Of a stretch of DNA of 64,000 bases, positions 46,401-58,610 are shown piece after piece. Where the stretch lies: the NCBI RefSeq assembly GCF_020921035.1, contig NC_063151.1, positions 33,052,934 to 33,116,933 of the forward strand, given 5' to 3'. Source of the DNA: Rhodamnia argentea (Eukaryota > Streptophyta > Magnoliopsida > Myrtales > Myrtaceae). Made by a program: the position numbers and the translations under genes. Every line of letters starts with the position of its first letter. The first letter of the stretch is position 1. The notes beneath the pieces are model-generated. The model had not been told where the DNA came from. It did no database searches and saw only the letters and a program-made list of their open reading frames with translations.

Positions 46401-49400
46401 GATGGAATGTTGTTGTGAGCAACCATCGGGGACTAGGTGGAGTGTCAGTTACGGTAAGATTTATTGAAGCTAGAAGGTTAAGGATTCATAGTAGAGGGAA
46501 GATTGTACAATTGATGACGTGGCATCATGATGCCTGATGTGTATTAGTTTGACAACAGTTGTATGCCTGTCTCATTTGCTTGTTTCTGTTTTCTCCTTTT
46601 TTTTCCTCTCTCAAATGAAATTCTGCATGCTGCTGCACTAGCATAGTCTCTTTCAAGAGCTTCCTATTGTTCCAAAGGTTGGACAGGTAATTATATGCTT
46701 GGCCTAATCCCTAAAAAACCCTCAACTTTAGGTACAGTCCCAATTCTACCATAAACCTTTTTTCGTCTCATAAGAAACCCTCAACTTTATTCCAAATTTT
46801 TTGTCTCATAAAAAACCACCCACATTCATTTGAGTCCCATATCTGCCCCGTTTATACTCCATCAAAATTTGCCTTTAGTGATGTGGTTTATCCACGTCAT
46901 TGCTCTAGTTTTTGTCCAAAATTTCAGATCCAAGAAGACGTCTTTTTGAGATGAATTTCCATGTCAAACCCAAACGACATCTTCTTGGATCTAAAATTTG
47001 GGTTAAAACTAGAGCAATTAGGATTGGTCCTCTTCAATTGCTCTTACTTTTAAGAGTGTTCCTTCCATCTTGCTCGAAGATCTTTGACTTTGCGCTCCAG
47101 TAATCAATTCTCGTGCTCGGGAGTCTTCCATCTTTTTCGCTTGGAGAGCTCGTGCTCGGGACGCTCAAAAAGCCTGCGCTCGGGAGCTTTCTATCTCTCG
47201 GTTGTTAGCAGAAATATAGGATGGAAGGTTAACACTCACATATTTGGGATTGAAGTAAAAATTTGATTTTTTTATGAGAAAAAAGTTTACAATAAAATTG
47301 TGACTGCACCAAAAGTTGAAAGTTTTTTATGAGACGAAAAAATGTTTAGGGTAGAATTGGGATTGGACCTAAAGTTAGAGGTTTTTGATGGGACAAAACA
47401 AAATTTTAGGGTAGAATTGGAATGGGACCTAAATTCGGTTCTTTTATTATGGTATTAGGGCCTATATGCTATTAAAGAAGTGAAGTCAAGGAATTTCATG
47501 TGGTTCAATACTTATATCCTTTTTGTAATGAAACATTCTGTTTTCAATATATTTCATACTTAAACCATTTATGCAGTAGTTCTCTGATATATTATGGAAA
47601 AATTGTTGAAGTTTTGATGGTTTGCCTAGACCTGTCAGATTTTACGGTGATAGATGCTAGCTCGTGAAGTATTATGCCAGCTCTTGTTTCTCTCCCCAAG
47701 TGATTCTACTCTCCTATTCTGTTTAGATTTCCATTTCTCATTTCCTGATACATTACAGAATATTCCCTGTTAACAACTTTTCATGAACTGCTGATTATAA
47801 AATGATTCTAATATCTGCAGTCTGATTGCTTTTACAATGCTGGTTGGACTGAGGATGTCCGCGCTGTCATTGACTATCTGCATAATGAGTACCCGAAAGC
47901 TACTTTATTTGCTGTGGGAACTAGCATTGGAGCCAACATTTTGGTAACTTATATTTCTCATTGAATTTCAACTTTTGCATGCTACTCTAAGAGTGCTCAA
48001 CAATTTCCATCACCAAAAGGTCCATGTTGAGAGTGTCTTATCATAAATGATCCCCTTGTATGAAGAAGTTGCAGTCTTCATTGCTTTTTGTTTATGTTTT
48101 CCATTAAAGCTTGCACAATTCTTATGATGAGTATTTTCTATTCCCCCCTTGGATTTCTTTCCTTTATAGATGTTCCACAGTGGTTTTAAGTCGAGTATCT
48201 CTAGCCCTTATCCTTGGGAAAATGAATATTGCTTATTTTTAGGGTCTCTATGAGGAATAATGTTTGTATTACGTACTACGGCGATTTTCAGCAGTATCTT
48301 GACACAAATAACTGTTTTAGGTAAAATATCTTGGGGAGGATGGAGAGAATGTTCCTGTTGCTGGTGCTGTTGCAATTTGCTCGCCATGGGATCTTTTGGT
48401 TAGTTTGCAACTTGACTTAATTTGACTGGAACTTGAGCAATTCCGGTATAAAATACGGCATAAGTACTAGTCTCTTTGGAATGGAAAGAATTTTCCTGTT
48501 GCTGGCGCTTTTGCAATTTGCTCGCCATGGGATTTTTTGGTTCTTGACTTAATTTTACTCCAACTTGAGCAATTACATATCTTCCAGTATCAAAATAGGG
48601 CATAAGTACTCTCTTTTTGGCACGAAGACCTTATATTTTGCTATTAAAATTGAAAATTGAAAACACGAAGGAACACACGGAATTTTATTGGGCACCAGTT
48701 GACAACATATCATGGTGCAATTTTTGAGAAAAATGTACAGCCCTTTACGTATTACGGCTGTACTACTGCAGGAATGTAGAGTGTCCTGTCATAGGGTCTC
48801 CGTAGACATATGGGATGGTGGGAGAGTTTACCTCTATAGTACTTGTGATGTTCCTGAGAACGTCGATTGAAAATTTCGGAAGATCCAATCTTTCTGCTTT
48901 GAGATGTAACAGATAGTATAAGTGGTTCTTACAAGCTGTTATCTTTTTATTGACCTCAAATTGTTGAATGCTGCTGGGACGTAGATTCAAAAGGTTAATT
49001 GACAATTATGTTTCAACCACAGGAGCATATTTTTCTATAACCGTTCAATAATTGTGCCCTTTTTTTTAATCAAGAAATATAGGTATTGCTGGTATTTGAA
49101 CTTGTGTGTTTTGAGTGCATTTTTAGGGCTAAAGTTATCTTGTTCCTTTATGAGACGAATGGTCTGAGTTGTCTTCTTGTGTCTCACTCTCTTTTAACTC
49201 TTCGCTATATCTTTCTCTTCCACTGCCTTATTATTTTATATCGAATTATCACTAGATAACAGTGTTTCTAATCTTGTTGGAAGGAACTGTATGTTCTTCT
49301 TTTTTTGATGCAGATTGGTGATAGATTTATTAGTCGAGGACTGCGGCAGAAGATCTACGATAGAGCACTTACCATTGGCCTTCAAGGCTATGCAGAGTTG

Positions 49401-52283
49401 TATGTCATATTCATAGAGTGACTCTTTCTGCGTTAGACTTCTCTTCTATTACTATATGATTGAGCATTATTAATGTCAATTCAATTGATCTTCGCACATT
49501 CTTAGGTTGACATATTGTAAATGGTTTTGCAGACATCAACCCCGCTATTCTCGCCTTGCTGATTGGGAGGGCATCAGAAAGGTTCCCTTTTCTTATGCTC
49601 TCTGTATTTGTTCTAAATATAAGAGCAAGAACTTTTGGATGCTGCTTGATTGGAAAAAGCTCAATTTAATCTCTCTCCCAATCAGTATGACATCGATTAC
49701 AAATTGAGCTCAATCAGATCTCCTTTATTTATTGAAAAAAAAAATCTTTTTTTGGCTACCAAACATGATTAAAGACTAGTTTATAACATTGTTTTAGTAT
49801 GGCAGACTCTAATAGGTTAAGAATAATTTCCAATTCAATCTGATATCATTTGTTGCACGTGTGAGAACACGAGAAAGGGGAGTGCTGTCTGCATACTTGG
49901 GTACGCATGCTTTATCTATAGGGGTGATCAATTGATAGATGAAAGTACAGTGTAATTCAGCACCCAGAAGCATAAAGAAGGTCAGGACATGTGAGGGATG
50001 ACTTCTGTATTGCTTGTCTGCGTCCTGGGTACTGTTTCTTCGTGATTCACTGTGCATAATGGTCATGGTGGTTTTGTCAGGCTTCATTTTCTGGAATTGT
50101 ATCTAGGGTTTCATCTTGATCAAATAATGCTATTTCATTGAGAAAGGGCTTCTTTTTCCTGTGCTAGAAGCTGGGGTAATGCCTTTAATTAGATCAGCAT
50201 ATCTTGTAGAGGTTGTGGGTGTACTACATTGACCACATTTTTTGTACTAAGGGCGTCAGAAACATTTGATGGCACATAGTTCCAATTCTAATTCACAAAT
50301 TCTAATAGGAGATCAACTTGTGCTTAGACAGCGACAACTAATCTCAATGTCAGCTCACTCTAATATACAACTCATGCAGTAGGCATGGGCAATATTATAC
50401 CTAATTTTTGAGATATTTGGCTGTAGAATTTTAAACTTGTTCACATTATTAAGAAGGCAACCTTCACTGAGCATTGTGCTGCCAGACTTAATAGGACATG
50501 GATTTTAATGGTATCTTTTTATGCTTTTTATGGATGTCAAATTCAGCACTAACTTCCTTACCAAAAAAAATAAATAAATAAATAAATTCGGCACTAACTG
50601 GACTTTTCAAGTTCACAATTTGTCACCGTGCATATTAAATAAGAGAACGTCTTGCTTCTTTGTGGTTAATCTGATTTCATCTGGCTAATAGTGCTCGATA
50701 TTTTTCATGTCCCAATAGTCACGCTCTATTCGAGATTTCGACAATTATGCTACCTGCCTTGTTGGGAAATTTGAGGTACTAATATCGTGCTCTTCATATC
50801 CTTGCCATTTTGGTTGTTCTTCTGTGAGTTCATTAATATTGCATCATTTCTACTCAGACAGCAGATACATACTATCGACGTTGTAGCAGTGCTAATTATG
50901 TAGGAAGTGTTGCAGTTCCACTGCTGTGTATCAGTGCTTTAGATGATCCTGTTTGTACTAGAGAAGCCATTCCATGGGATGAATGCAGGTTGAACTTATG
51001 TGGTTCACACTATATTTTAGACTTGCTATTTGAGCACCCGTCCTAAAAACTTCATGTATGGCAGGGCTAACAAAAATATAGTTCTAGTTACTCCAAGACA
51101 TGGAGGGCACTTGGCATTTTTCGAAGGGATGACCGCAACATGCCTATGGTACTTCACGGTTCAATTTCAATGCTATATTGATGTTTTAGACTCTCGTCAT
51201 TGAATGCCAGCCTTCCTCCAAATGCATCAATCACTTATTAGCTTCCAGGAAATCTCAAGGAGTTCTGTGGTAGAATATTCAGTTTGTTGTCATACCAGAA
51301 CTGAATTTTCTTTTGGTGCTCGCTAGTTTACTCTCAACATTTATTGTTTTGGGACATTTTGTATTTAAGATGTCTCTATAGTTCTTTGGATCTATACAGT
51401 CTACGCCCATCATTTTCTTCTGTTTGGAAAACTTTAATTGTAGGTTATATTAGATGCAGGAAAAAGATAGAGAACCTTGATACTGAATATCCGTTCCTTT
51501 TTGATTAATCATCTGTTTATCCTTTCCGTGTCGCATTAAAATCTTCATGTTGGTTTGACGGACTTCTTTCTTATTTGTTTCACCTTTTACCAGGTGGGTA
51601 AGGGCTGTCAACGAGTTTCTTCACACACTACATTCTAGTCCATACATGCATGTAAAGAAGGTACAAAGTCTGTGGTGCTTACCTTTCCCTTAGGAAAAAA
51701 TTGGGTTTATTTATTTATTTTTTGTTGGGGGGGGAGGGGGGGTGTGGTGTGGTGGTGGGGGAAGAGAGAGATCTGATAGCTTCGGAATCATCAATAGTTA
51801 AGCACGCACTGAACTACTGTCTTTATGTCACTGTAGAGTCAAACGTCTGCTCTGCACTCGGCTCTGGAGTCTTCAATCGATCAGGGTCCTTACGTGAATG
51901 TGGCTGATGGAATGGTGGCTGCAATGGGAAATGAGCACACAAAAGATGCTGTGGTCGAAGAAGAAACGGTAATACAGAAGCGTCCAAAGGCGAAAATGGA
52001 GGAAACATCTTTAGATGCAGAGAAGAACGCCCGTGTAACAGGAATGAATGGTAGTTCCAAAATCTCTGAGAATCATGCAGGCATTCAGAACGTCAAGCCA
52101 ATGGATGTAAATTCCTCGGTCTTGAGGAGTCTAAATCAGATCACGCGAGTGACTAGAAGATCCATTTGGCTGCTTGCGTATATTGCTATAGTTACAAGTT
52201 GGCCGATCGTTGGCTCAGCTCTTGGCATCGTTTTCAAAGGGAAGCTTAAAAATATGTTACCTGCAGTGCTGCGTAGCAGATAG
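43458..52283 (+). CDS. EMB8-like alpha/beta hydrolase
   Basis: Fourteen exons: 43458-43720, 43978-44067, 45165-45226, 45519-45619, 46364-46453, 47821-47943, 48321-48398, 49314-49399, 49533-49581, 50719-50775, 50858-50988, 51065-51148, 51594-51660 and 51837-52283 (stop). All GT-AG, in frame, 575 residues. An N-terminal hydrophobic segment (about residues 16-45) suggests membrane anchoring. The hydrolase fold follows: VVVVPGLTSDS, SNHRGLGG (oxyanion region), nucleophile elbow GTSIGAN (Ser237), acid ALDDPV (Asp362/363), and TPRHGGHLAFFEG with the catalytic His (389 or 392). The last exon adds a variable charged tail and a second hydrophobic stretch (SIWLLAYIAIVTSWPIVG). Substrate unknown; the family is named after a spruce embryogenesis gene and resembles esterases of the YheT type. 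From memory the Arabidopsis match is At1g34340. Introns carry a Mutator-like element and two tandem duplications. Confidence 0.94.
44510..44713. repeat. 102-bp tandem duplication in intron 2 of the EMB8-like gene
   Basis: The string taaagctttag followed by gaagaatgattttgtgaaag and ttcaattaggaaggag occurs at 44510 and again at 44612, an offset of 102 bases with few differences. Intronic, no coding effect expected. Confidence 0.85.
46701..47462. mobile_element. Mutator-like MITE in intron 5 of the EMB8-like gene
   Basis: A 762-base element flanked by tatatgctt (46692-46700) and tatatgcta (47463-47471), a 9-bp target-site duplication with one mismatch. Ends: GGCCTAATCCCTAAAAAACC on the left, GGCCCTAATACCATAATAAA on the right in reverse. 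The long arms are built from repeats of ctcataaaaaacc, tcaactttaggt and cccaattctacc. The core has a second, inner palindrome (gatccaagaagacgtc at 46926 against gacatcttcttggatc at 46977) and three copies of gctcggga (about 47115-47190). No transposase. Confidence 0.8.
48340..48625. repeat. Tandem duplication of exon 7 and its 3' intron flank
   Basis: The end of exon 7 and the following intron sequence (gaatgttcctgttgctgg ... caatttgctcgccatggg ... acttgagcaatt ... gcataagtact) reappear about 140 bases later (gaattttcctgttgctgg at 48488 onward). The second copy has lost a usable donor (gatttttttggttct) and has no recognisable acceptor in front, so it reads as a decayed pseudo-exon inside intron 7. 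Confidence 0.8.
51726..51762 (+). other. Intronic G-run tract (EMB8-like intron 13)
   Basis: Sense-strand G runs of eight, six and five bases separated by short spacers, in a g/t-only stretch. It ends about 75 bases before the exon 14 acceptor at 51836. A potential RNA G-quadruplex. Confidence 0.65.
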
Positions 52284-54150
52284 TTGGCTGCAGTGCTCCT
52301 GTGTGAAGTATGTTGTGTCATGAGTATCTATTGCCTTCTCACTGATTGTGAAGGTTTACCATTGTCAACGCTGAAACTATCTATCGAATAGGAAAATACA
52401 GATTCACGAAACAAGGGAACTATCAGACCTGAAGATCATTGGGTTTCTTTCTTGATTCCCCTGCCGTTTGGAACAACGCCAAGGCGTTCATGCAGTTCTC
52501 TAGAAGTCTCTTCCTCGGTCGTGAACGCAGCAGGAGACGAAGAGGAACATAATTTGGAAAAACCCCGACTTTTTCTCTTACTCGGGGAAAAGGTAGAAAC
52601 AATCTAGAGGTAGAATAAATGCTGTGTGCCTTTTCGCTGACAGCGAGCGTCGCAGGCCGGGGCTCGTCTCACCCGACCACGGGCTTTTGGGACCTTTACA
52701 ACGTATGTGAGATTTAGCCTTGTAAATAAATCCCTCATTTCTCATCACGTGGTTGGACTTCCTACTCTTTTTCCTTTTCATGACCATGGCCCTCCAGTTC
52801 AGTGACGGTCCATATACGGCCAAAGGGGCTTGTCGTAGAAGTGGTTGTGAGCTCCAGTCCCCACTGATTCAATGCTCGGTTGAACTTGAATTCGTCCATT
52901 GAAATAATAGAGTCAACTTGTCGATTCATTTGAGCTGCCGTCTGCTTTGACAAATTGGCTCGACCTGTCCCTACTAAGCCGTAGCTGTAGATACTTGCTT
53001 CTGAATCTCCCCCTACCTAAATCTTCCATTTTCTCTCATGGGTTATGGTCCTTCCTTTAACCGAATCATTTTTGATCTCATGAGATCGTGACTCACCATA
53101 CATTAATACCCGGTTCTTATTTTGTCGGAACTTTTTTGCCCGTTTCGTCATCTCTAATATGAGTACGCAAACCAATCACGATCTTTTCCGATGCGGTAAA
53201 AATTCAGCTGATTTACTTTCAGACCGGCCGAGTATTTTCTTCCTCCAAAAAGTTACATACCAAATTGTATCCTTAAAATTTCTAAGTAAGAGTCTACGAT
53301 GACCAATTGCAGACGCTAGAATGACGCGACCGGAATGGTATCTTACAAAGGGGTGGTGCATCTGCCGTCGCTCTTGATTAGGACAACATTCACACATCAC
53401 GGATCGAGCCATGGACCAAAGAAAACAGAATCGACCCACTTGCGCTTTTTAGCATTATTTGCCCCCGCAATTCAAGGGTGTGTGTGGGAATCGAACCTTC
53501 CTGGATTTTGCATCAAAGAACTGTGCACCTCCTTCCTGGAAATTAATACTCAAAACCCCACCGTGTCCAAACAAAACAAAAGAAAGGGATAGAAAAAAAA
53601 AAAAAAGAGAGCGAGGCAGGACAAGGACATTGACATGGCAAACATCCAAATCGGCATCGCCTTGCGATCTCAGCCTTTCTACACGTAAGCCTTTGGACTA
53701 TTGTCGTGAGAAAGCATCTTTCATGCAACCCTTTTCAAAGCTGTCGTCCAAGACTCGTCCTGTGCACTTTTGATACGATGACAAGTTCCTTTGTCCCTTA
53801 GCGTTTGAATCGGTCTCTAAAACTTATCTTTCCAGTCACGGCAATACCTTGCGAATCTGCTCAATTGAGAATAGCGTCAAACTTCTTCGAGATAATTAAA
53901 AAGGAAAAAGGATTAAAAAAATAGAGGGAGAGGAGGAAAATGGGGATGCAAAAGGACGAGGTAGCAGATCCGAGGATCCAGCAGTTGGGACGGTGCTTGA
54001 CTTGGAGATTTCTTTCCATTAAATTAACTCGGAGTTGTGTATTATGTATCCGTTTTGTTGAAATACTCGTGTCGGTTATGTTAGAAAAATTCCACGTCGA
54101 CAAATTGGTGTGGTGTTGAGTAGTTAATATTTATCATAGTTGGCTAATTG
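52284..54150. other. EMB8-like 3' UTR and gene-poor spacer
   Basis: About 1.9 kb with no recognised gene. On the minus strand, near 53490, the string GGTTCGATTCC looks like a tRNA or SINE box B, but a matching box A and ends could not be found. An A/G-rich run lies at about 53580-53615. Confidence 0.5.
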
Positions 54151-54159
54151 CTCATTTGA

Positions 54160-54887
54160 GAAAAAACTACTAAAAAAGTCCAAAACCTATTCGTCGGCAT
54201 CAATTCGGTTTTAAACATTTTAATTTGACAAATTTAGCCCTAAATTTTTTTGTATTTATACTAATTGAGTTCATTTGGCTAATTTTGACCGAAAATCGCT
54301 GATGTAGACGCCGACCATGTCACGTTGAACGGCCGACACCGGCGTGAATAATTTTATAAAAATATTTAAATGATACTTTGATTTTTTTTTTATGATTTTT
54401 GGGGCTTCTATTTCTTTTTTCCTTTCTTTATGTTTTTTTTTTCCGTGAAGCCAGGCAAGAGCCGATGAGGATTCACGGCCCTCGTCGCCCAATAGGGTGA
54501 GGGCTCACGTGGCCCCTTGCATAGACTCGGTGAGGGGAGCGATGCCCTCACTAGATCTAGGCTAGGTGAGGGCACTATGGTCCTCGTCAGGTCTAGGCGA
54601 GGCCACAACGCCCAATTGCGCAACCGAGAGGGAAAAAAAAAAGAACAGAAAAGAAATAAAAAAATAACAATATAAAAAATGTTATTAAAAATGTCCATGT
54701 CAGCTCTTGTCGTGCCACGTTGGTAGGCCGGTGTCAATGTTAGTGATTTCTAGTCAAAATTGGTTGGATGGACTCAATTGGTGCAAATGCAAAATGGTTT
54801 AGAACTGAGTTGGTTCAACTAAAAAGTTTATTAGATTAAATTGGTACCAATGCAATAGTATTATAATTTTTTCATGGTACTTTTGCC
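54160..54887. mobile_element. Mutator-like non-autonomous element with CpG-rich core
   Basis: A 728-base element flanked by ctcatttga (54151-54159) and ctcatttgt (54888-54896), a 9-bp target-site duplication with one mismatch. The arms carry the family pattern: gtccaaaacc...tcaattcggttttaaac on the left, gactcaattggtgcaaatgc...gaactgagttggttc on the right, then gccgacaccggcg / gccggtgtcaatg inner pairs. The core (54450-54620) is GC-rich with repeated gtgagggc and ggtgagg units and no reading frame of interest. Confidence 0.8.
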
Positions 54888-54896
54888 CTCATTTGT

Positions 54897-55879
54897 GTAA
54901 GCTTTGGACTGAAGTACAATCCAACTAGATATGCTGATGGGCTGAGACGTAGGCTCCTTATATCGAACTTATGCTGTGTGTTCCCAACACGTTTAATCTA
55001 TTATTATATTTGTACAAAGAGGACTCAACACTTTTTATGCCCGAATTTCAGAAAGGAAAAATATGTTTTGAAAGTTTATAATTCTATCTAATGAATCATA
55101 ACGTTATGTCAAAATATACACGTACATCAGAAATTGTTTTCATCTGTACAAGGGATCGTTAAATGCGGTTTCGCTCGATTGGAATCTTATTTCATTTCAT
55201 GCGGGTTTATTTAGCATTCGCAATTCGATAATGTACGTTTATTTAGTACTCGCAAAGGCACATACATCTTCTAGCGGACTTTCCAAACATTAACCTCGCC
55301 GAACGGAGAAAGCTAAATTGCTAATGAGGGCTAATCATCCTCGCGCGAGAAAATTTCCTCCAACCATACGTCAAATCGACCGATTTACACACAAATTAAC
55401 GGACATTACACACATGCGAATATGTAACTCAACGGAAATATGGTTCGTACATAATTTTTCAATGGCCCCATTTTAGGATGTGTGAATCTCTTTAGCCAAA
55501 AGGAAAAGGACGAGATGCATTGTGTTAGGGCAACATGCTGAATGGTTAGTAGGGGAAATGGAGGGAAGTAGGTTTCAATTTCCACGTTGATGTAACAATC
55601 AAAGAATATTACCAATTTCGCAATGTCATTTGGCGGATTAGACCAGCGGAAGGGCCAAGACCTATTCAACGCTCTTATCATTCACCACAATTGTATTAGC
55701 AACAAAATAACAATACCTCGAATAATTAGCACGATATGACCGTATTGCACTTATTTTTTCCTCGTGAGCATGGGGCCGCCTTTGTCTATCTTCGACCAGG
55801 CCGGGGAAGCGAATTTAATCCGGTAGAGGAACACTTTTTAAGCATGTCGTCTATTGAAATAGCAAGAAATGCAACTCTT
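54897..55879. other. Spacer between two Mutator-like elements
   Basis: About 1 kb of AT-rich intergenic DNA. A 90-codon open frame on the minus strand (55406-55681) has no recognisable domain. No repeat ends seen. Confidence 0.5.
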
Positions 55880-55888
55880 GTGACATGA

Positions 55889-56839
55889 CGGGAACATTGT
55901 CAAAAAAAGTCTTGAACATATTGCACTTTTGTCAATTCGGTCCTAAATTTTTGGCATTCGTGCCAATTCGGTTCATCCAACTAATTTTGGCAGGCCAGCG
56001 TTGATGTGGACCCGATCGGCGTTAGGGGTGTGCATGGTACGGTTCCCTCAAGAACCGTGGACTAGACCGGTGGTACCGGTTCTCAATTCCAAAAATTGTG
56101 GACTAGACCACGGGCAGTCCAATGAAACCGGTAATATGAAAAAAAAATGAAAACAAAAATAAGAAATCCGAGTTTGATTATGAAGTTATGGAACATATTC
56201 TTCCATTTGGCTTCACCATCTTTTGGAATATTAGGTTTTCTTCTTTCTTTCTTTTTTTTTTTCTTTCGTAAATTCAGAATTAAGTAATATATTTAAATAA
56301 TAAAAATAAAGATAAAAATTTATTGGTCCTAATGGGCGGTCCATCAATCCGATTCCCCCTAGAACTAGAATTGGATTGCCTAGACACCATTTCCACCTTG
56401 AGGAGCCGAGGATAGAACCGGTCACCTCAAGAACCGGACCAAACATATTAGTTTGGTTTGGTCCGGGTGGTTCTCGGTTCGGCAGTCTATCTTGCTCATG
56501 CCTAACCAGCGTTGACGGAGCAATTTTTAATAATATTTCAATTATTTTTTCAAATTTTTTATTTTTATTTTTGTTTTTTATTCATTCCCTTTTTCCATTC
56601 GGTTGCCAGATTGGTGACCGCCTCGCTGTCATCGTTGGACGAGGTCGGACCACCCCATAGCCGGGCAAGGCTGAGCTCGCTTAGCCATGGCATTACGATC
56701 ATCGTCAACGCCGGTCGGGTCCATGTCGGTATTAGCAGGCCATAATTGGTCGAATGGACTGAATTGACAAAACTAAAAGATTTAGGACTGAATTGACAAG
56801 AGTGCAGTAAATTTAGGACTTTTTTTTGACAATTTTCCA
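55889..56839. mobile_element. Mutator-like non-autonomous element interrupted by a hAT-like insertion
   Basis: Left end CGGGAACATTGTCAAAAAAAG, right end in reverse TGGAAAATTGTCAAAAAAAAG. The arms continue with ttgtcaattcggtcctaaat and its reverse complement. Flanks gtgacatga (55880-55888) and gtaatatga (56840-56848) match 7 of 9, both differences being transitions. The copy belongs to the same family as 54160-54887. Its left inner arm (ggcaggccagcgttgatgtggacc) is cut by a second element at 56023-56504. Confidence 0.7.
56023..56504. mobile_element. Nested hAT-like MITE
   Basis: Begins TAGGGGTGTGCATGG and ends CTCATGCCTA, which reads TAGGCATGAG in reverse. Flanks atcggcgt (56015-56022) and accagcgt (56505-56512) match 6 of 8, an aged 8-bp target-site duplication. 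The element is full of inverted ggttctc / gagaacc and accggt units, like the relic at 33334-34000. It lies wholly within the Mutator-like element and is therefore younger. Confidence 0.6.
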
Positions 56840-56848
56840 GTAATATGA

Positions 56849-58438
56849 TTATCTCAATCATGTTCGATGTACATGCTCTTTCGAAAATTTAATATATATA
56901 ACTAGTTATGGTAGTGGTGGTTGCATAGGGGAACCTAGACACGCCATATGTCAAACTTACTTCGAAGCTCGTATCGACCCGTTCCCCCTGCCAAATTATT
57001 AGCAATGTGCGTTCAACATGATCGAAACGTTTTTTCTTAGGCAAACGACCAACGTTAACATTGTAATTAGTGACGTCATAAAAAGTACAGGCACGTCCTC
57101 CACCAAGAAACCTTCAAAAGTCAAATCTCCCGACGCTTGTTCCGTCCATTTGTGCGACTTTTTAAGGGTTGAGGAAAAGGAAGGAAAACGATGGGGGTGC
57201 AGCCCTTCCAACCCCCTTTTGGTTTTTGGAATCGTTCAAACGGCCTTTTCAATGCGAGGAAGTTTCCTCCTCGTCCCCTCCTAATCCAGACAACTTTCCA
57301 ATTTCTTAATCTTGGGGTTAGGACATGATCATCATCAGAGGACATGGCCCCGAAACAAGAAGCGGCATCAACGCCGCATGGATTCTTAATTTTTTTCTCG
57401 TTTAGTTTATGTTACAGTTGTTAGTGAAGTGTAAGTGAATATAAAGGAAACGGTCTTTGATCATCGTTTCTTTCACCCATTTGATAATAAGTCACCGATC
57501 ATGCTTTCGCTTCTTTTAAGTATATCTTGCACGCAATTTTTTGCACGCAATTTTGGAACATTTGCATAAGTTCGGATATTCTTCTTCGTAATCGGACTCC
57601 CCCAACCATGATTTGCCCACAAAGTTATCGATCGAAACCGGTATATAACATTCGTTATGAAGTTTATTCTCAGCTAGGTTTACATAAAAATTTGACCCCA
57701 TTTAACCTAATTTGCAGTGGAATCACATTCTAAGTTTGTTTTCTCAAAGAATTTCTTTCTTTCTGTCCCTTTTTTTTTTTGGGCATGGAGCTTCAAGTTT
57801 GCTTTTCTAAACATTTATAAATCTGAATATTCACGTCATCTTCTCTACTGTTTCCTACACGGGCAATTTCGCCTCGGAAAATCGCCGACGTGGCTACATT
57901 GGGATTTGTTATGATCGGAACCGGCGAAGCCGAAGAATTTTATGACAGCTGGATCAGCATCCGTGGTACAATATGTTTACGGCCGATCGGGATAACGATA
58001 CCGAAATTTGTAGTAACAAGGAAAGGGGGGAGGGGAGGGATTTGGAAAGCTCCAAACCAAGTTTCAAAGCAGCTACAGCTAGAGGGATTATGTTGAAGCA
58101 TCTAGAAGGAAAGGAAAGGAGGGGGAGTGGGGACGAAAGTCATCGGAGTGGACGGTAGGGTTCGGGGATATTTTCCCGCTGGTCTTTGTCGACTGCATAG
58201 GGCATCTTCTTCATCTTCCTTAACTACCGATGGACCGCCATCCTTGTCCCTCACCATTGATTTATGCCCTGATTTATTCCCTAAGTATCATAGCTTAGCT
58301 ATCAAATTGTCCCTCCACCTGAAGACAATATTTTCTTCTCCTTCCATTATTTTAAGAAGGCTCACAAGGAAGAAGAAAGATGCCATTCCATCTCTCAATG
58401 TCGCTGGACTTGGAATAAACAAAAGGAAAGATCATCAC

Positions 58439-58440
<2 letters not shown>
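56849..58440. other. Spacer upstream of the GRAS gene
   Basis: About 1.6 kb without recognised genes. A short 12-base direct repeat (tgcacgcaattt) occurs at about 57529 and 57542. The last few hundred bases probably include the GRAS promoter. Confidence 0.5.

Positions 58441-58488
<48 letters not shown>
58441..58488. repeat. (CT)24 microsatellite upstream of the GRAS gene
   Basis: An uninterrupted run of 24 CT units ending 122 bases before the GRAS start codon, so either core promoter or 5' UTR. Complementary to the AG run found at the stop codon of the same gene. Confidence 0.95.
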
Positions 58489-58490
<2 letters not shown>

Positions 58491-58610
58491 AATTTGGCTT
58501 AATTTCAAAGTCATATGCCCCTTCCACACTTCCATAAAAAGGTCTAAGTCTCTCTTCTTGTTCCTCCAACCTACTGCATTGATTCTCTCTCTTTGGAACC
58601 TTTCGACCCG

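Noticed and set aside
53460-53540. tRNA-like box B (GGTTCGATTCC) on the minus strand
   Set aside because: No matching box A, no cloverleaf and no acceptor stem could be placed; at most a SINE head remnant.
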